Shown here: positions 1-7,770 of the stretch, one piece after another | How the letters are laid out: every line of letters starts with the position of its first letter | Numbering within the stretch: the first letter of the stretch is position 1 | Source of the DNA: Rhizobiaceae bacterium | Lineage (GTDB): Bacteria > Pseudomonadota > Alphaproteobacteria > Rhizobiales > Rhizobiaceae | Length of the DNA stretch: 35,880 bases | Assembly: GCA_026981655.1 (NCBI GenBank) | Contig: JALSIJ010000002.1 | Span: 1 to 35,880, forward strand | Reading direction: 5' to 3' | Position numbers and translations under genes: made by a program | Notes under the pieces: model-generated | What the model was told of the DNA's origin: nothing | The model's input: the letters and a program-made list of their open reading frames with translations, nothing else | Databases searched by the model: none

Positions 1-2
1 AT

Positions 3-452
3 TGGTGCTGGAGCAATGGCCGTCGCGATCTGGCGCTATATCTGCAAAGTCGCTCATCATCGGTATTTCAAACGGATATTAATCCGCAGGCAAAAATCGG
101 CAAAGGCTTCTTCCTTGACCACGCAACTGGTCTGGTCGTCGGTGCGACAGCAGAAATTGGCGATGATGTGTCGATCATGCAAGGTGTTACCCTCGGCGGT
201 ACAGGCAAGGATGGCGGTGACCGTCACCCGAAAGTTCGCCACGGTGTTTTGATTGGGGCAGGGGCAAAAATTCTCGGCAATATCGAGATTGGTCAATGTT
301 CGCGGGTCGCCTCCGGTTCGCTGGTTCTAAAACCGGTTGAACCCATGACAACGGTTGCCGGTGTACCTGCAAAAGTCGTTGGCGTTGCCGGATGCAAGGA
401 GCCCGCTCGCACCATGAACCAGATATTGGCTGACATCGATAATCAAAAATAG
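3..452 (+). CDS. cysE: Serine O-acetyltransferase, 3' part (5' end outside window)
   Basis: Catalyses acetyl transfer from acetyl-CoA to L-serine, the first step of cysteine synthesis in the cytosol. The window holds about 149 C-terminal residues; the frame is open from the first bases, so the N-terminal helical domain lies upstream. What is visible is the left-handed beta-helix acyltransferase domain: the segment NGRRDLALYLQSRSSSVFQ, then hexapeptide turns (INPQAKIGKGFFLDHATGLV), the catalytic-site region DHATG and the strongly conserved VTLGGTGKDGGDRHP. These are hallmark CysE strings. The tail after VPAKVVG is short, as usual for the family. Identification is firm; only the length is cut by the window edge. 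Confidence 0.95.
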   Translation, partial: WCWSNGRRDLALYLQSRSSSVFQTDINPQAKIGKGFFLDHATGLVVGATAEIGDDVSIMQGVTLGGTGKDGGDRHPKVRHGVLIGAGAKILGNIEIGQCSRVASGSLVLKPVEPMTTVAGVPAKVVGVAGCKEPARTMNQILADIDNQK

Positions 453-550
453 TTTCACCAGTTCACCGGAATTCACAATTATCACCTTTGCTTTGAGGCG
501 CGACCTGTGCAAAAAGCAAAGCCACATTTTTGATAACCTGGAGAGCCCTC

Positions 551-760
551 GTGAACCCTGAAGAAATCGTCAAACTCAGCAATTATTTTAAAAAAACCTT
601 TATGAATGAAGGCTTGGAAGTGAGGGCACGTCCCCGCAAAACTGATTCGGCCGAATTGTATATGGGCGACGAATTTCTGGGGATTTTGTATCGCGACGAC
701 GAAGATGGCGACTTGTCCTACAATTTTTCGATGGCCATATTGGACGTTGATTTGGATTAG
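551..760 (+). CDS. DUF3126 family protein
   Basis: Small acidic protein of 69 residues with unknown function. The line NPEEIVKLSNYFKKTF, followed by a PRKTDSAELYMGDEF-type core and RDDEDGDLSYNFSMAILDVD, matches the DUF3126 family of alphaproteobacteria, normally about 70 residues. The GTG at 551 is chosen as start because GGAG (540-543) lies seven bases upstream and the family begins with a (M)xPEEI motif; an in-frame TTG at 530 would add seven uncharacteristic residues. It follows cysE by about 100 bp on the same strand, an arrangement I believe is common in Rhizobiales, so co-transcription is plausible but unproven. Confidence 0.85.
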   Translation: MNPEEIVKLSNYFKKTFMNEGLEVRARPRKTDSAELYMGDEFLGILYRDDEDGDLSYNFSMAILDVDLD

Positions 761-817
761 ATCGACCCGGCGCCTATGCGCTGCTCCTCCAGAGCCTGTC
801 GATGGGGTAAGCCGTGG

Positions 818-906
818 CGCAGCTCAAGTTGCACGTTGAGCCCGGATCAGATTTAGGCGAAGCGCAAAACTTGAGCCATTAGAAAAGCACGAATAGCCAT
901 GAGTGA
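818..906. repeat. Dispersed stem-loop repeat, copy E1
   Basis: Arms GCTCAAGTT (822-830) and AACTTGAGC (868-876) are perfect complements. The inner part starts GCACGTTGAG and ends GCGAAGCGCAA. The right flank CATTAGAAAAGC is shared with copy E5 at 33.9 kb. It lies between the 3' ends of DUF3126 and the minus-strand gene ending at 914, the usual place for intergenic mosaic elements in rhizobia. Confidence 0.8.
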
Positions 907-913
907 AATAGTC

Positions 914-1648
914 CTAATTTGGTAAATATCCAGCCGATAAATTGACTATTGTGGCTTCAATACTACGCCAGTTCGCCAACAGATCACGCGAGAATCGATA
1001 GGTTAAACTTAAGCCTTTGCCTATATTTATATCCCGCATACAAGATGCTGATGTTTGTGCTGAAGGCTCTCTTTGACATCGCACCACATAGGGTGATGGA
1101 GAGTTTTTGTCATAAAAAAGCTCTTCACCTGAATAGCCAGCTTCCGGTTTAAGGCGTTGGAATACAAGGCCAAAATTTGTTTTTTGCGGCGCTCCTTCCA
1201 ATAGTTGAGAATAAACCGCCTCCAGTCGCGCGCTCATGTCGAGGCTGATTTTCCGGTTTTCAATTGTCACAAAAATCAGATTATCCGAACTTGCCTCCTT
1301 GCCGTAAAACCGGTCGTGTCTGGCAAGGCTGTATCCCTCAAAATCCGGCCAGAGGTAAAAAAGATCAAGCCGTTTCGAAGTCGTGGCTTCGCGTTGATTT
1401 TTTAAACGAAAAACATTGGCTGGAATATTCACGACATCATTTCCAACAATGATCTGCTTGATTGAAAGGTCATCACTATTGATAGACTTAATGGCCTGTC
1501 GTCCAAAATATTGCGCGCCCAATGTGAACGATACGACTACAATGCCAGTCAAAACGACCACCGTCAGCATAATTTTAGGCAGACGTGAGGCCTGAGCCTG
1601 TGGCTCTTGCTGATCAGTGTTAGGCTTCGGAACTTGCTGTGAACTCAT
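914..1648 (-). CDS. Membrane-anchored protein of unknown function
   Basis: 244 residues. A polar, glutamine-rich N-terminus (1-24) is followed by one strongly hydrophobic stretch (about 26-46, PKIMLTVVVLTGIVVVSFTL), then a mostly hydrophilic region, so the protein is probably anchored in the inner membrane with a periplasmic domain. The region around INSDDLSIKQIIVGNDVVNIP and the pair of cysteines near residues 190-203 resemble an uncharacterised rhizobial family I recall only as hypothetical. No catalytic motif is visible. It is transcribed away from the small membrane protein that starts near 1824. Coding status is well supported by length and composition; function is unknown. Confidence 0.75.
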   Translation of the reverse strand: MSSQQVPKPNTDQQEPQAQASRLPKIMLTVVVLTGIVVVSFTLGAQYFGRQAIKSINSDDLSIKQIIVGNDVVNIPANVFRLKNQREATTSKRLDLFYLWPDFEGYSLARHDRFYGKEASSDNLIFVTIENRKISLDMSARLEAVYSQLLEGAPQKTNFGLVFQRLKPEAGYSGEELFYDKNSPSPYVVRCQREPSAQTSASCMRDINIGKGLSLTYRFSRDLLANWRSIEATIVNLSAGYLPN

Positions 1649-1823
1649 GTCAACGAGATTCCATTTTGTGTACGTTACGTCAAGTGTTGCTGTTTGTGTA
1701 TTTTGCGCCTCATTCGTTGTTCAATCTGGCACGTTGGTTGCAAAGCCTTTGTTGACCCTGCGGTTTATTCCCAATTCGGGACAGTTGCAGGCGAGCAGGA
1801 ATATAGCAATCGGACCGTTTATT

Positions 1824-2141
1824 ATGATGTTAGTTTTTCAACTTGCTTATGCAACAGCGGTCGGTTTTACCGCGGCAGGCTTTGCCAGCACGCTATACTC
1901 GCTCTATTCGGGCCGGACAGCCAGTCTCACGCATCCGGTCGAGACCATCGCGGATGGACTAAGAATAATCGTTCTTTCGCTCATTGCCGGGCCATGGATT
2001 TTGGCCTCATCTACCTATTCGAGCCGACGTGAGGGAAATTTGACATCTGGATTTTTTGGCGCCGGGATATTTATTTCCTGGTTGTGGAGCCTGTGTTTCG
2101 GCATAATTCTAATTACTTTGATTGAATACCTGCAAGCTTGA
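1824..2141 (+). CDS. Small integral membrane protein, possibly DUF6949-like
   Basis: 105 residues from the ATG at 1824 (1827 is equally possible). The open frame extends upstream to 1617, but that part overlaps the 5' end of the divergent gene and does not look like protein. Three hydrophobic segments are visible: about 1-24 (LVFQLAYATAVGFTAAGF), 46-62 (IIVLSLIAGPWILA) and 77-102 (GAGIFISWLWSLCFGIILI). Size and layout recall the DUF6949-type membrane proteins of Hyphomicrobiales, but this is tentative. No function can be assigned. Confidence 0.6.
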   Translation: MMLVFQLAYATAVGFTAAGFASTLYSLYSGRTASLTHPVETIADGLRIIVLSLIAGPWILASSTYSSRREGNLTSGFFGAGIFISWLWSLCFGIILITLIEYLQA

Positions 2142-2147
2142 ATTCGC

Positions 2148-2861
2148 TTATTTACTCCCAATCGTCATGTGGCGTTTTTTACCATGACCCGGAACACGGC
2201 GAACCGCAAATCCGGCACTTCCCAAATTTCGGCGTACCCAGCCAGCCGATGTATAGGTGGCAAACGTACCGCCTTGAGTGGTGTGGTTAAATACGCTTTG
2301 CATGAGCACTTCAGACCACATTTGTGGGTTTTTTGACGGGGAAAATCCATCCAGATACCAAGCATCGGCGTGCTTTGCCCATGAGTTCACGCCGAACGCG
2401 GCCTCACCAATTATCACACGCAAACTGGTCTGTTCATCAATTTGCCATGTCTGCGAACCTGAATCGCGTTTTGACCAGTATTCCAGCATTATATCGCGAT
2501 GCTGTTTCAATTCGGGCCATTGGCCAAGGCCGCGCCTGATTGAAGCACAGTCTAATGGGTGACGTTCAAACGAAGTAAAATTCATCGCTTGGCCTGGTTT
2601 TCGAATGCTTTGCCAAAACCGCCATGTTTCGAGGAAGTTTAAGCCTGTGCCAAACCCGAGTTCCGCAATGGTGAAACTTTTGGCCTCGCGCAACCGTTCT
2701 TCCAGATTGTTGCCATCAATAAATACATGCCGACATTCATCGCTGCCATCATTTCCGGAGAAATAATAATCTCCATAGGTTGCAGAGTAGGGGGTAATTT
2801 CATTTTCCCAGATAAGCCCCAATTGCGCCTCAGCAGCACTTGTTTTTTTGTCAGAATCCAT
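2148..2861 (-). CDS. mnmD: tRNA (5-methylaminomethyl-2-thiouridine)-methyltransferase MnmD
   Basis: SAM-dependent methyltransferase for the last step of mnm5s2U synthesis at wobble position 34 of tRNA. 237 residues from the ATG at 2861; an upstream in-frame ATG (2921) would run into the divergent promoter region and across the neighbour's start. Visible signatures are the DUF752/MnmC N-domain line [18 protein letters not shown], the SAM loop [36 protein letters not shown] (the family's DGFxPxxNPxMW) and the C-terminal GHGKKRHM. It is the stand-alone form: the FAD oxidase domain fused in E. coli MnmC is absent and not adjacent. It diverges from the carbonic-anhydrase-like gene across 53 bp. 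Confidence 0.92.
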   Translation of the reverse strand: MDSDKKTSAAEAQLGLIWENEITPYSATYGDYYFSGNDGSDECRHVFIDGNNLEERLREAKSFTIAELGFGTGLNFLETWRFWQSIRKPGQAMNFTSFERHPLDCASIRRGLGQWPELKQHRDIMLEYWSKRDSGSQTWQIDEQTSLRVIIGEAAFGVNSWAKHADAWYLDGFSPSKNPQMWSEVLMQSVFNHTTQGGTFATYTSAGWVRRNLGSAGFAVRRVPGHGKKRHMTIGSK

Positions 2862-2914
2862 ATTGTTTATTATATCAAGTATTTGCCAGCAACGCACATA
2901 TTCCGGAGTTCTAT

Positions 2915-3442
2915 ATGCCAATTTACCAACTCGATAATATTGCCCCCGAAATTCCGCAAGATGATTTTACCTGGATTGCGCCAACAGCAGTATTGCTTGG
3001 CAAGGTAACCCTTGAAAGGAATGCAAATATTTGGTTTGGCGCAGTGTTGCGCGGCGATAATGAGGCAATTACCATTGGTGAGGGCTCGAATGTTCAGGAA
3101 AACTGCGTACTTCACACGGATATGGGGTATCCGTTGGTGGTTGGCGCCGGATGCACGATCGGCCACAAGGCCATGCTGCACGGGTGTACGATCGGTGAAA
3201 ACTCACTGGTTGGAATGGGCGCAACCATTCTAAATGGCACTAAAATTGGAAAAAACTGCATCATTGGCGCCGGTGCGCTGGTGGCGGAGGGAAAGAAAAT
3301 TCCAGATAATTCTCTGGTTGTTGGCATGCCGGGCAAGGTCATCCGCCAGTTGGATGAGGCGGCCGTATCAATGCTTAAGGCATCATCTGCTCACTATGTT
3401 GAAAATAGCAAACGATTTGCCTCGGGCCTGAAAGAGATTTGA
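2915..3442 (+). CDS. Gamma-carbonic anhydrase family protein
   Basis: 175 residues, left-handed beta-helix trimer family (YrdA/CaiE/PaaY/gamma-CA). The ATG at 2915 has GGAG at 2905-2908. Hexapeptide repeats run through the middle ([20 protein letters not shown], then [18 protein letters not shown]). The three metal-ligand histidines are in place: His67 in VLHTD, and His84 and His89 in [12 protein letters not shown] at 48-50 is also typical. Members hydrate CO2 or are inactive relatives, so the substrate is not certain. A strong GC hairpin follows the stop (3477-3508). Confidence 0.9.
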   Translation: MPIYQLDNIAPEIPQDDFTWIAPTAVLLGKVTLERNANIWFGAVLRGDNEAITIGEGSNVQENCVLHTDMGYPLVVGAGCTIGHKAMLHGCTIGENSLVGMGATILNGTKIGKNCIIGAGALVAEGKKIPDNSLVVGMPGKVIRQLDEAAVSMLKASSAHYVENSKRFASGLKEI

Positions 3443-3476
3443 TCAGCACGGCCAGTTCCCGCACTTTAAAGTGAAT

Positions 3477-3508
3477 GAAGCCGGCCCAGGGGACGCAGGG
3501 CCGGCTTC
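3477..3508 (+). terminator. GC-rich hairpin after the gamma-CA gene
   Basis: Perfect 11-bp stem GAAGCCGGCCC / GGGCCGGCTTC with a 10-base loop, followed only by TTGACT, so the U tract is weak. It sits between two convergent genes and may end transcription from both sides. Confidence 0.6.
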
Positions 3509-3576
3509 TTGACTCGATCACGATGGGGACGGGGAAGTTGGGGACGCGACCAAGTCAATTCGAGTGTTTGGTTGAT

Positions 3577-4179
3577 TTACATATATTGCGACAATCGTTT
3601 GCGACGATCGCGGATTTTTGACCATTTGCCAGTGTGTTTTACAGATTGGCGTTTGAGGTACCGATATTCCGTCTTGTACCAAGGCCGGATTTTCATCCGC
3701 AGATTATCGAGTATGTAGTCGGCTTTGTCTGTGCGAACCGTAAGTACCGCATGGCCATCGCCATTGGTTTGCTTAACAACGGTGATCAGCAGGCTCGAGG
3801 CGGGCCATCCCATTTGCATCAGCATGTATCGCTTCAACAATACATAGTCTTCGCAGTCGCCATACTTCTTTGGATAGGTCCACAACTCTTCTTGTTTGTA
3901 ATATTCCTGATCCGTCACCGGTTCGACAGCTATGTTGATCTGATTGTTGATTTCCACCATCTGGTTCCAGCGCTTACGACTAAGCGTAGGTGCGCTGGTG
4001 TTTGATGATTTTACAGAGCATTCTGAACGATATTGCTGGCAGAATACTTTGTGCCCAATTGGCTGTAAGGTTCTGCCAGCTGTTGCCATATGTGTATTTG
4101 ATGTAGCGTTAGCAAAGGTTCCGATACCCAGGAATATGCTAAGACCAATAGTTGTTAGTTTAAGTATATTATTTGTCAT
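3577..4179 (-). CDS. Transglutaminase-like cysteine peptidase (BTLCP, peptidase C93)
   Basis: 200 residues with a cleavable signal peptide (about 1-26, ending TFANA), so periplasmic or secreted. The fold is that of bacterial transglutaminase-like cysteine proteinases (formerly DUF920). Catalytic residues are visible: Cys109 in YGDCEDYVLLKR, His143 in DGHAVLTVRT and Asp158 in YILDNL. The region between (LMQMGWPASSLLITVV) is also family-typical. Relatives include LapG, which cleaves surface adhesins under c-di-GMP control. The nearby twin-PilZ gene makes a surface role tempting, but no LapD or adhesin gene is in view, so that is speculation. The C-terminus is strongly basic. Confidence 0.88.
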   Translation of the reverse strand: MTNNILKLTTIGLSIFLGIGTFANATSNTHMATAGRTLQPIGHKVFCQQYRSECSVKSSNTSAPTLSRKRWNQMVEINNQINIAVEPVTDQEYYKQEELWTYPKKYGDCEDYVLLKRYMLMQMGWPASSLLITVVKQTNGDGHAVLTVRTDKADYILDNLRMKIRPWYKTEYRYLKRQSVKHTGKWSKIRDRRKRLSQYM

Positions 4180-4380
4180 TGTTTAACTCCCCGTTATGAG
4201 AATTAAGATGACATATAGATATTTACTTTAGAACAATAATAGCAGTAAGAATTAAAGCAATATATATTAAAGTTATACTTGAATTTTAGGTAAATTTTAT
4301 GCGATTTCAATTCAATGTTTAGTCAGTTTTTCCGAAAAATGAAATTAACTTGGAGTCAAAATTGAATAAAATTTTATTGA

Positions 4381-4429
4381 AGCTTGTCTCCTAAAAGTGG
4401 GCACCGGTTTTAGGAATAAAGACATGCGA
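4381..4429. repeat. Rhizobial-type hairpin repeat, copy 1
   Basis: Inner stem CCTAAAA / TTTTAGG around GTGGGCACCGG, with outer arms TTGTC / GACAT. It is identical to copy 2 over 49 bases and forms a head-to-tail pair with a 57-bp period. It resembles the common rhizobial intergenic palindromes with a central CACTTTT/ACCGG-like core. Confidence 0.8.
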
Positions 4430-4437
4430 CAGAAAAA

Positions 4438-4486
4438 AGCTTGTCTCCTAAAAGTGGGCACCGGTTTTAGGAATAAAGACATGCGA
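4438..4486. repeat. Rhizobial-type hairpin repeat, copy 2
   Basis: Exact second copy of the element at 4381. It is followed by ATAAAGCATATTGAATGA (from 4497), a tail that also follows copy 3 with small changes, so the true repeat unit is longer than the hairpin. Confidence 0.8.
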
Positions 4487-4867
4487 AAACGGGTAAATAA
4501 AGCATATTGAATGAATACCAATGAACGTAATTTGCTTTGGTATTGGGCCCGCATTTTCAGGGCGTCATCGGGAGCAATTGTGATGCGCTATTAGCGGAGT
4601 ATCGTGATCAGCATGAGGATGTGCTTAGACCCGATATAAACGACCCGGTACATTTGCGTTGTCCACACGCAACGCATGGGCCAGCGCAATTAGCCTTGGT
4701 AGCCTTGGGGAAATACCTCTAAATTGATAGGTAGGGAATAGCCACTGCTTGGCGGCGAACAATTAGCGTGCCTTGAGCCGCTCAATGTCATGTTTGAACT
4801 GTGGAATATACCGGCAGGGGGAGCCTGCCCATCGGGCATGGCGAGGTTTGGTGCGTCCAGATAAATT

Positions 4868-4917
4868 AAGCGTGTCTCCCAAAAGTGGGAACCGGTATTG
4901 GGAATAAAGACACGCGA
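4868..4917. repeat. Rhizobial-type hairpin repeat, copy 3 (diverged)
   Basis: Same architecture as copies 1 and 2, but the inner stem reads CCCAA / TTGGG instead of CCTAA / TTAGG and the outer arms GCGTGTC / GACACGC. The stem substitutions are paired, so the structure is kept. The downstream tail ATAAAGCATATCAAATGA matches that of copy 2. Confidence 0.8.
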
Positions 4918-4967
4918 CCACAAAGAGATAAAGCATATCAAATGAGGAGGATTGAATACGATATGTT

Positions 4968-5582
4968 TTAGGATTCAAGGAAACTCGAAAGAGACTCGCG
5001 CTTTTGAACAGCAAAAAACTCCATCGCAACACCTTCGTCAAAATGCCGGACAACCCGCCCACGCATCGAACCCAAATTGGCGATTGAACCCAGAGCAGGC
5101 TTAACTTCGCACTTAACCGCAGCGCCTGACATGGAAAGGTCGATAATAATGCAATTATAGGCCCGGCCATCTTCCAGCACCAGTTTAGAGACCGGGTCAC
5201 GCGGCGCAAGCCGGTCATGTCTTCGATCTTCGGGTAATCCAAGTTCACCCTGGTTCGAAAGCCAGGTTAATTTGGCTGCCAGTTTGTCCCGCTTGCGATC
5301 GCTTGCATTGATCGTCATTGCAAAGCCATCGCTGTAAACGCGGGTTATATACCCCTCAAAACGTCCAATATGATCAGCATAAACGACAATATGCTCGCCG
5401 GATTTACCAGGGCATTTCGTTCCAAACCCGGCACTTCCAGGCGACATATCAGTTATTTGGCAGGCATGCTCGCTCTTGTCCTCGAGCATGTATCGGCCAA
5501 ACAGAGTAACCGGAACTCTTTGGAAATCTCGACGTTCCATCGAAATTGTATTTTCAGCGGTATCGGTGCTTATGTCCAGCAT
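4968..5582 (-). CDS. Twin PilZ-domain protein (c-di-GMP receptor candidate)
   Basis: 204 residues from the ATG at 5582; a TTG at 5609 is possible but has no ribosome-binding site. Two PilZ-like modules stand in tandem. The first has RRDFQRVPV with ITDMSPGSAGF. The second has RRHDRLAPR with IIDLSMSGAAV. Both carry the RxxxR and (D/N)xSxxG elements that bind c-di-GMP in PilZ proteins, though RRHDR is a variant spacing. No membrane segment is present, so it is probably a cytosolic c-di-GMP effector, possibly for motility or polysaccharide. The next gene on the same strand is a PAS_5 protein, about 100 bp upstream. The GGDEF-EAL protein at 31 kb could supply or remove the ligand. Confidence 0.85.
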   Translation of the reverse strand: MLDISTDTAENTISMERRDFQRVPVTLFGRYMLEDKSEHACQITDMSPGSAGFGTKCPGKSGEHIVVYADHIGRFEGYITRVYSDGFAMTINASDRKRDKLAAKLTWLSNQGELGLPEDRRHDRLAPRDPVSKLVLEDGRAYNCIIIDLSMSGAAVKCEVKPALGSIANLGSMRGRVVRHFDEGVAMEFFAVQKRESLSSFLES

Positions 5583-5683
5583 TAAGGTCTGCCTGGTTTT
5601 ATACTTCAATCATGTAAAAATCGGTTGTCCTATAATATGTGTTTGAAGGTTAATAACCGGTAACAGTAACCCAATTTGGTGAA

Positions 5684-6328
5684 TTAAATTTGCTGGTTAT
5701 TGTCTTCGTTCAATAACCCACCATCTAAGACTGTGAGATGTTTGACTTTTTTTACAACTGGGCGTTTTTGAATTGCAACCGGATTTTGATTATTAAATAC
5801 CGAGAACCGGGAATTCAGCAATCTTGATTGCTTATCTGGTCTGATTATACGCAAAGTTCTAAGCCGTTGAACAGTGATCGGATCCATTCCAAGCCAGTAG
5901 GGACGGCTGATGGGCGTCGTAATGCCCACCATGCGTACAGACTTTTTACCATTCTGCAGCAGCGGCAATATCAGGGTTTCGAGAGAGATTTCTCGCCCGG
6001 ATTTCGATGTTGCAACACTGCCAATTAGCGCAATGGTCGAATCTTTTGTTGCCGAGTTGATGATCTCCACAATCGAATCGCGGCCTTCAGCGCGCCAGGG
6101 CAAGGCAAATTGTTCGCCTTTGAGCTCTTTTCCAAAAATCGCGCATAATCTCGTTCCCGCAAGGCGGTATTGAATTTTGTCACCGGCATCCCGTTCTAGA
6201 ATGAAAGTATCGCCAAGAATGTCGCGAATAGCCATCGGCTCAATCTGACTGCGCTCCGGTACACCTGCTACCGCGTAAAGCTCATTCCAGTAGTCCAAGA
6301 GCTTTGCTGTTTGAGTCTGTTTCATCAT
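5684..6328 (-). CDS. PAS_5 (DUF1457) domain protein
   Basis: 214 residues. The start is placed at the ATG at 6328 (GGGAAAG just upstream); ATG 6325 is equivalent. The N-terminal 150 residues show the DUF1457/PAS_5 pattern of alphaproteobacteria: LLDYWNELYAVAGVPERSQI, DILGDTFILERD, YRLAGTRLCAIFGKELKG and a final ETLILPLL strand. These single-PAS proteins are often found beside PilZ genes in rhizobia; ligand and role are unknown. The C-terminal 60 residues are basic and low in predicted structure. No output domain is present, so it may act by binding a partner. Confidence 0.85.
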   Translation of the reverse strand: MMKQTQTAKLLDYWNELYAVAGVPERSQIEPMAIRDILGDTFILERDAGDKIQYRLAGTRLCAIFGKELKGEQFALPWRAEGRDSIVEIINSATKDSTIALIGSVATSKSGREISLETLILPLLQNGKKSVRMVGITTPISRPYWLGMDPITVQRLRTLRIIRPDKQSRLLNSRFSVFNNQNPVAIQKRPVVKKVKHLTVLDGGLLNEDNNQQI

Positions 6329-6857
6329 ACCGACTTTCCCGATTTTCCAGTTTCCAAACAAAAATTTGGAGTGGAGGTTCTTCGTATTGAAGGTGCAATT
6401 GTTTCAATTTGATACAATTTGCACTGAACATTATTGCTGGAATTTACTTTGCAGTAATCATGCCAACACCCGTTGGAACAAATTCGGCGGCCGTATTTTT
6501 CTCTTTTTGATCTCCAATCGGCTTTTTTTGGGTGGAATATATTTCAGCTGAAGCGGAATTAACCTTAACAATACCTTTAGATGGAATTTAAAAAACCATT
6601 ATGTCATAGTGTTTTGGTCCATTGAGCATCGAAATTTTTGATGCTCCAGCAATTTTTGAAGCATTTCACAGCATATTTGTTTCAACTCAACTTTAGTTTT
6701 TTACTTGATGATTCCGTGTGGGACGGTATTTGAGGGAAACGACCAGCGCCCGATGTGTAAGCATCGGGCGTCTTTTTTTGTCCGCTTGGCTTTCAATCCA
6801 TGACGATGGAGCCTAATTGATGGTGCAGTGTCGTTCAATTAGGCAAGGAAAGAGCAA
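6329..6857. other. Long gap with orphan terminator; possible sRNA region
   Basis: 529 bp, AT-rich. It holds the divergent start region of the PAS_5 gene, a small hairpin (GAGCATC 6624-6630 / GATGCTC 6640-6646, followed by CAGCAATTTTTG) and a strong plus-strand terminator at 6747-6779. No plus-strand gene precedes that terminator and no open frame in the gap looks coding. Confidence 0.55.
6747..6779 (+). terminator. Strong Rho-independent terminator without an upstream gene
   Basis: Stem CGCCCGATG (6747-6755) / CATCGGGCG (6762-6770), loop TGTAAG, then TCTTTTTTT. The upstream gene is on the other strand, so the terminated plus-strand transcript must begin within the gap. Confidence 0.88.
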
Positions 6858-7628
6858 GTGGAGCAGCCATTAGGCAATAAAAGCGAGCGCGTTGATGATC
6901 TGCTGCGTGACGAATTGCACCTGCCGCCGGAAAGAAAACAACCGGCCATCAATCTTCCGCCGGTAATTACCGCGCTTGTTGCAATTTTCATCATTGTTCA
7001 TGCGACCAGGATCTACTTGCTTTCACCCGAACAGGATTTTCAGGTGATTTTGCAATTCGCCTTTATTCCTGCTTTTTTTACATTCCCGTTGGATCAGGTG
7101 CCGTATCCCGCTTCACGGTATTGGTCCTATGTAAGCTATGCCTTCTTGCACGGGGATTGGACCCACGTTTTTGTAAACGTGCTTTGGATGGTGGCTTTCG
7201 GTAGTGCTGTTGCCAAGCGGTTTGGCTCAAAGCGATTTTTAGGTTTCACGGTTTTTGCGGCAATCGCCGGTGCATTGGCACATTTCGCCATGCGTCCAGG
7301 TGATGTTGCCCCGGTTATTGGCGCATCAGCTTGTGTTTCCGCCTATATGGGCGCGGCCATTCGCTTTATCATGGGGCCGGGGGCACTAGGTGCCGGGCGC
7401 GCGGGCGCTGGATCATACCAACCGCCGGCTCTTAGTCTTGTTCAGGCGCTGACCAATCGAAATGTGATCCTGTTTGTTGGAGTATGGTTTGGTCTGAACT
7501 TTTTGTTTGGTACGGGAATTATTCCCCTGGCCGGTGAAGATGTAAAAATTGCATGGGAAGCGCATGTTGGTGGTTTTTTATTTGGCCTGATAGGTTTTTC
7601 ATTGTTTGACCCGGTGGGCCGTCGCTGA
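6858..7628 (+). CDS. Rhomboid family intramembrane serine protease
   Basis: 256 residues from GTG 6858, preceded by AGGAAAGAG. At least six hydrophobic helices follow a 30-residue polar N-terminus. Rhomboid landmarks are HGDWTHVFVNVLWM (His103 and Asn107, oxyanion side), the serine motif at 155-158 and the helix-6 histidine (His236 in EAHVGGFLFG), giving a Ser157-His236 dyad. Rhomboids cleave transmembrane helices in the inner membrane. The serine motif reads GASA instead of the usual GxSG; the nucleophile is kept but the glycine after it is replaced. A ~20-residue glycine/alanine-rich loop (173-187) is longer than in the minimal fold. It may be active or a pseudo-protease. Confidence 0.88.
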   Translation: MEQPLGNKSERVDDLLRDELHLPPERKQPAINLPPVITALVAIFIIVHATRIYLLSPEQDFQVILQFAFIPAFFTFPLDQVPYPASRYWSYVSYAFLHGDWTHVFVNVLWMVAFGSAVAKRFGSKRFLGFTVFAAIAGALAHFAMRPGDVAPVIGASACVSAYMGAAIRFIMGPGALGAGRAGAGSYQPPALSLVQALTNRNVILFVGVWFGLNFLFGTGIIPLAGEDVKIAWEAHVGGFLFGLIGFSLFDPVGRR

Positions 7629-7770
7629 ACTGTCCTATTCATATACCTTCTAAGATGTGCATTGCCTCAAATTACCCCAAAATGGCATTTATTCCCAATA
7701 TGTGGCATACTAAATCTGGGTCAGATCTGCCAATTGGGGAATTGGTTTCACAAAAACGAGGAGAATTAGC

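Larger units (their letters stand above)
4180..4967. other. Gene-poor gap with repeat elements
   Basis: 788 bp between the BTLCP and PilZ genes. The first 200 bp are very AT-rich and probably hold the BTLCP promoter. Three copies of a hairpin repeat lie at 4381-4429, 4438-4486 and 4868-4917. The part at 4560-4860 contains open stretches on both strands that I cannot match to any family, plus short GC hairpins near 4815 (GGCAGG/CCTGCC). I see no convincing gene. Confidence 0.6.

Noticed and set aside
4537-4722. Plus-strand frame of about 60 codons in the repeat-rich gap
   Set aside because: No recognisable family, no ribosome-binding site, and it lies in a repeat-laden region; I cannot separate it from chance.
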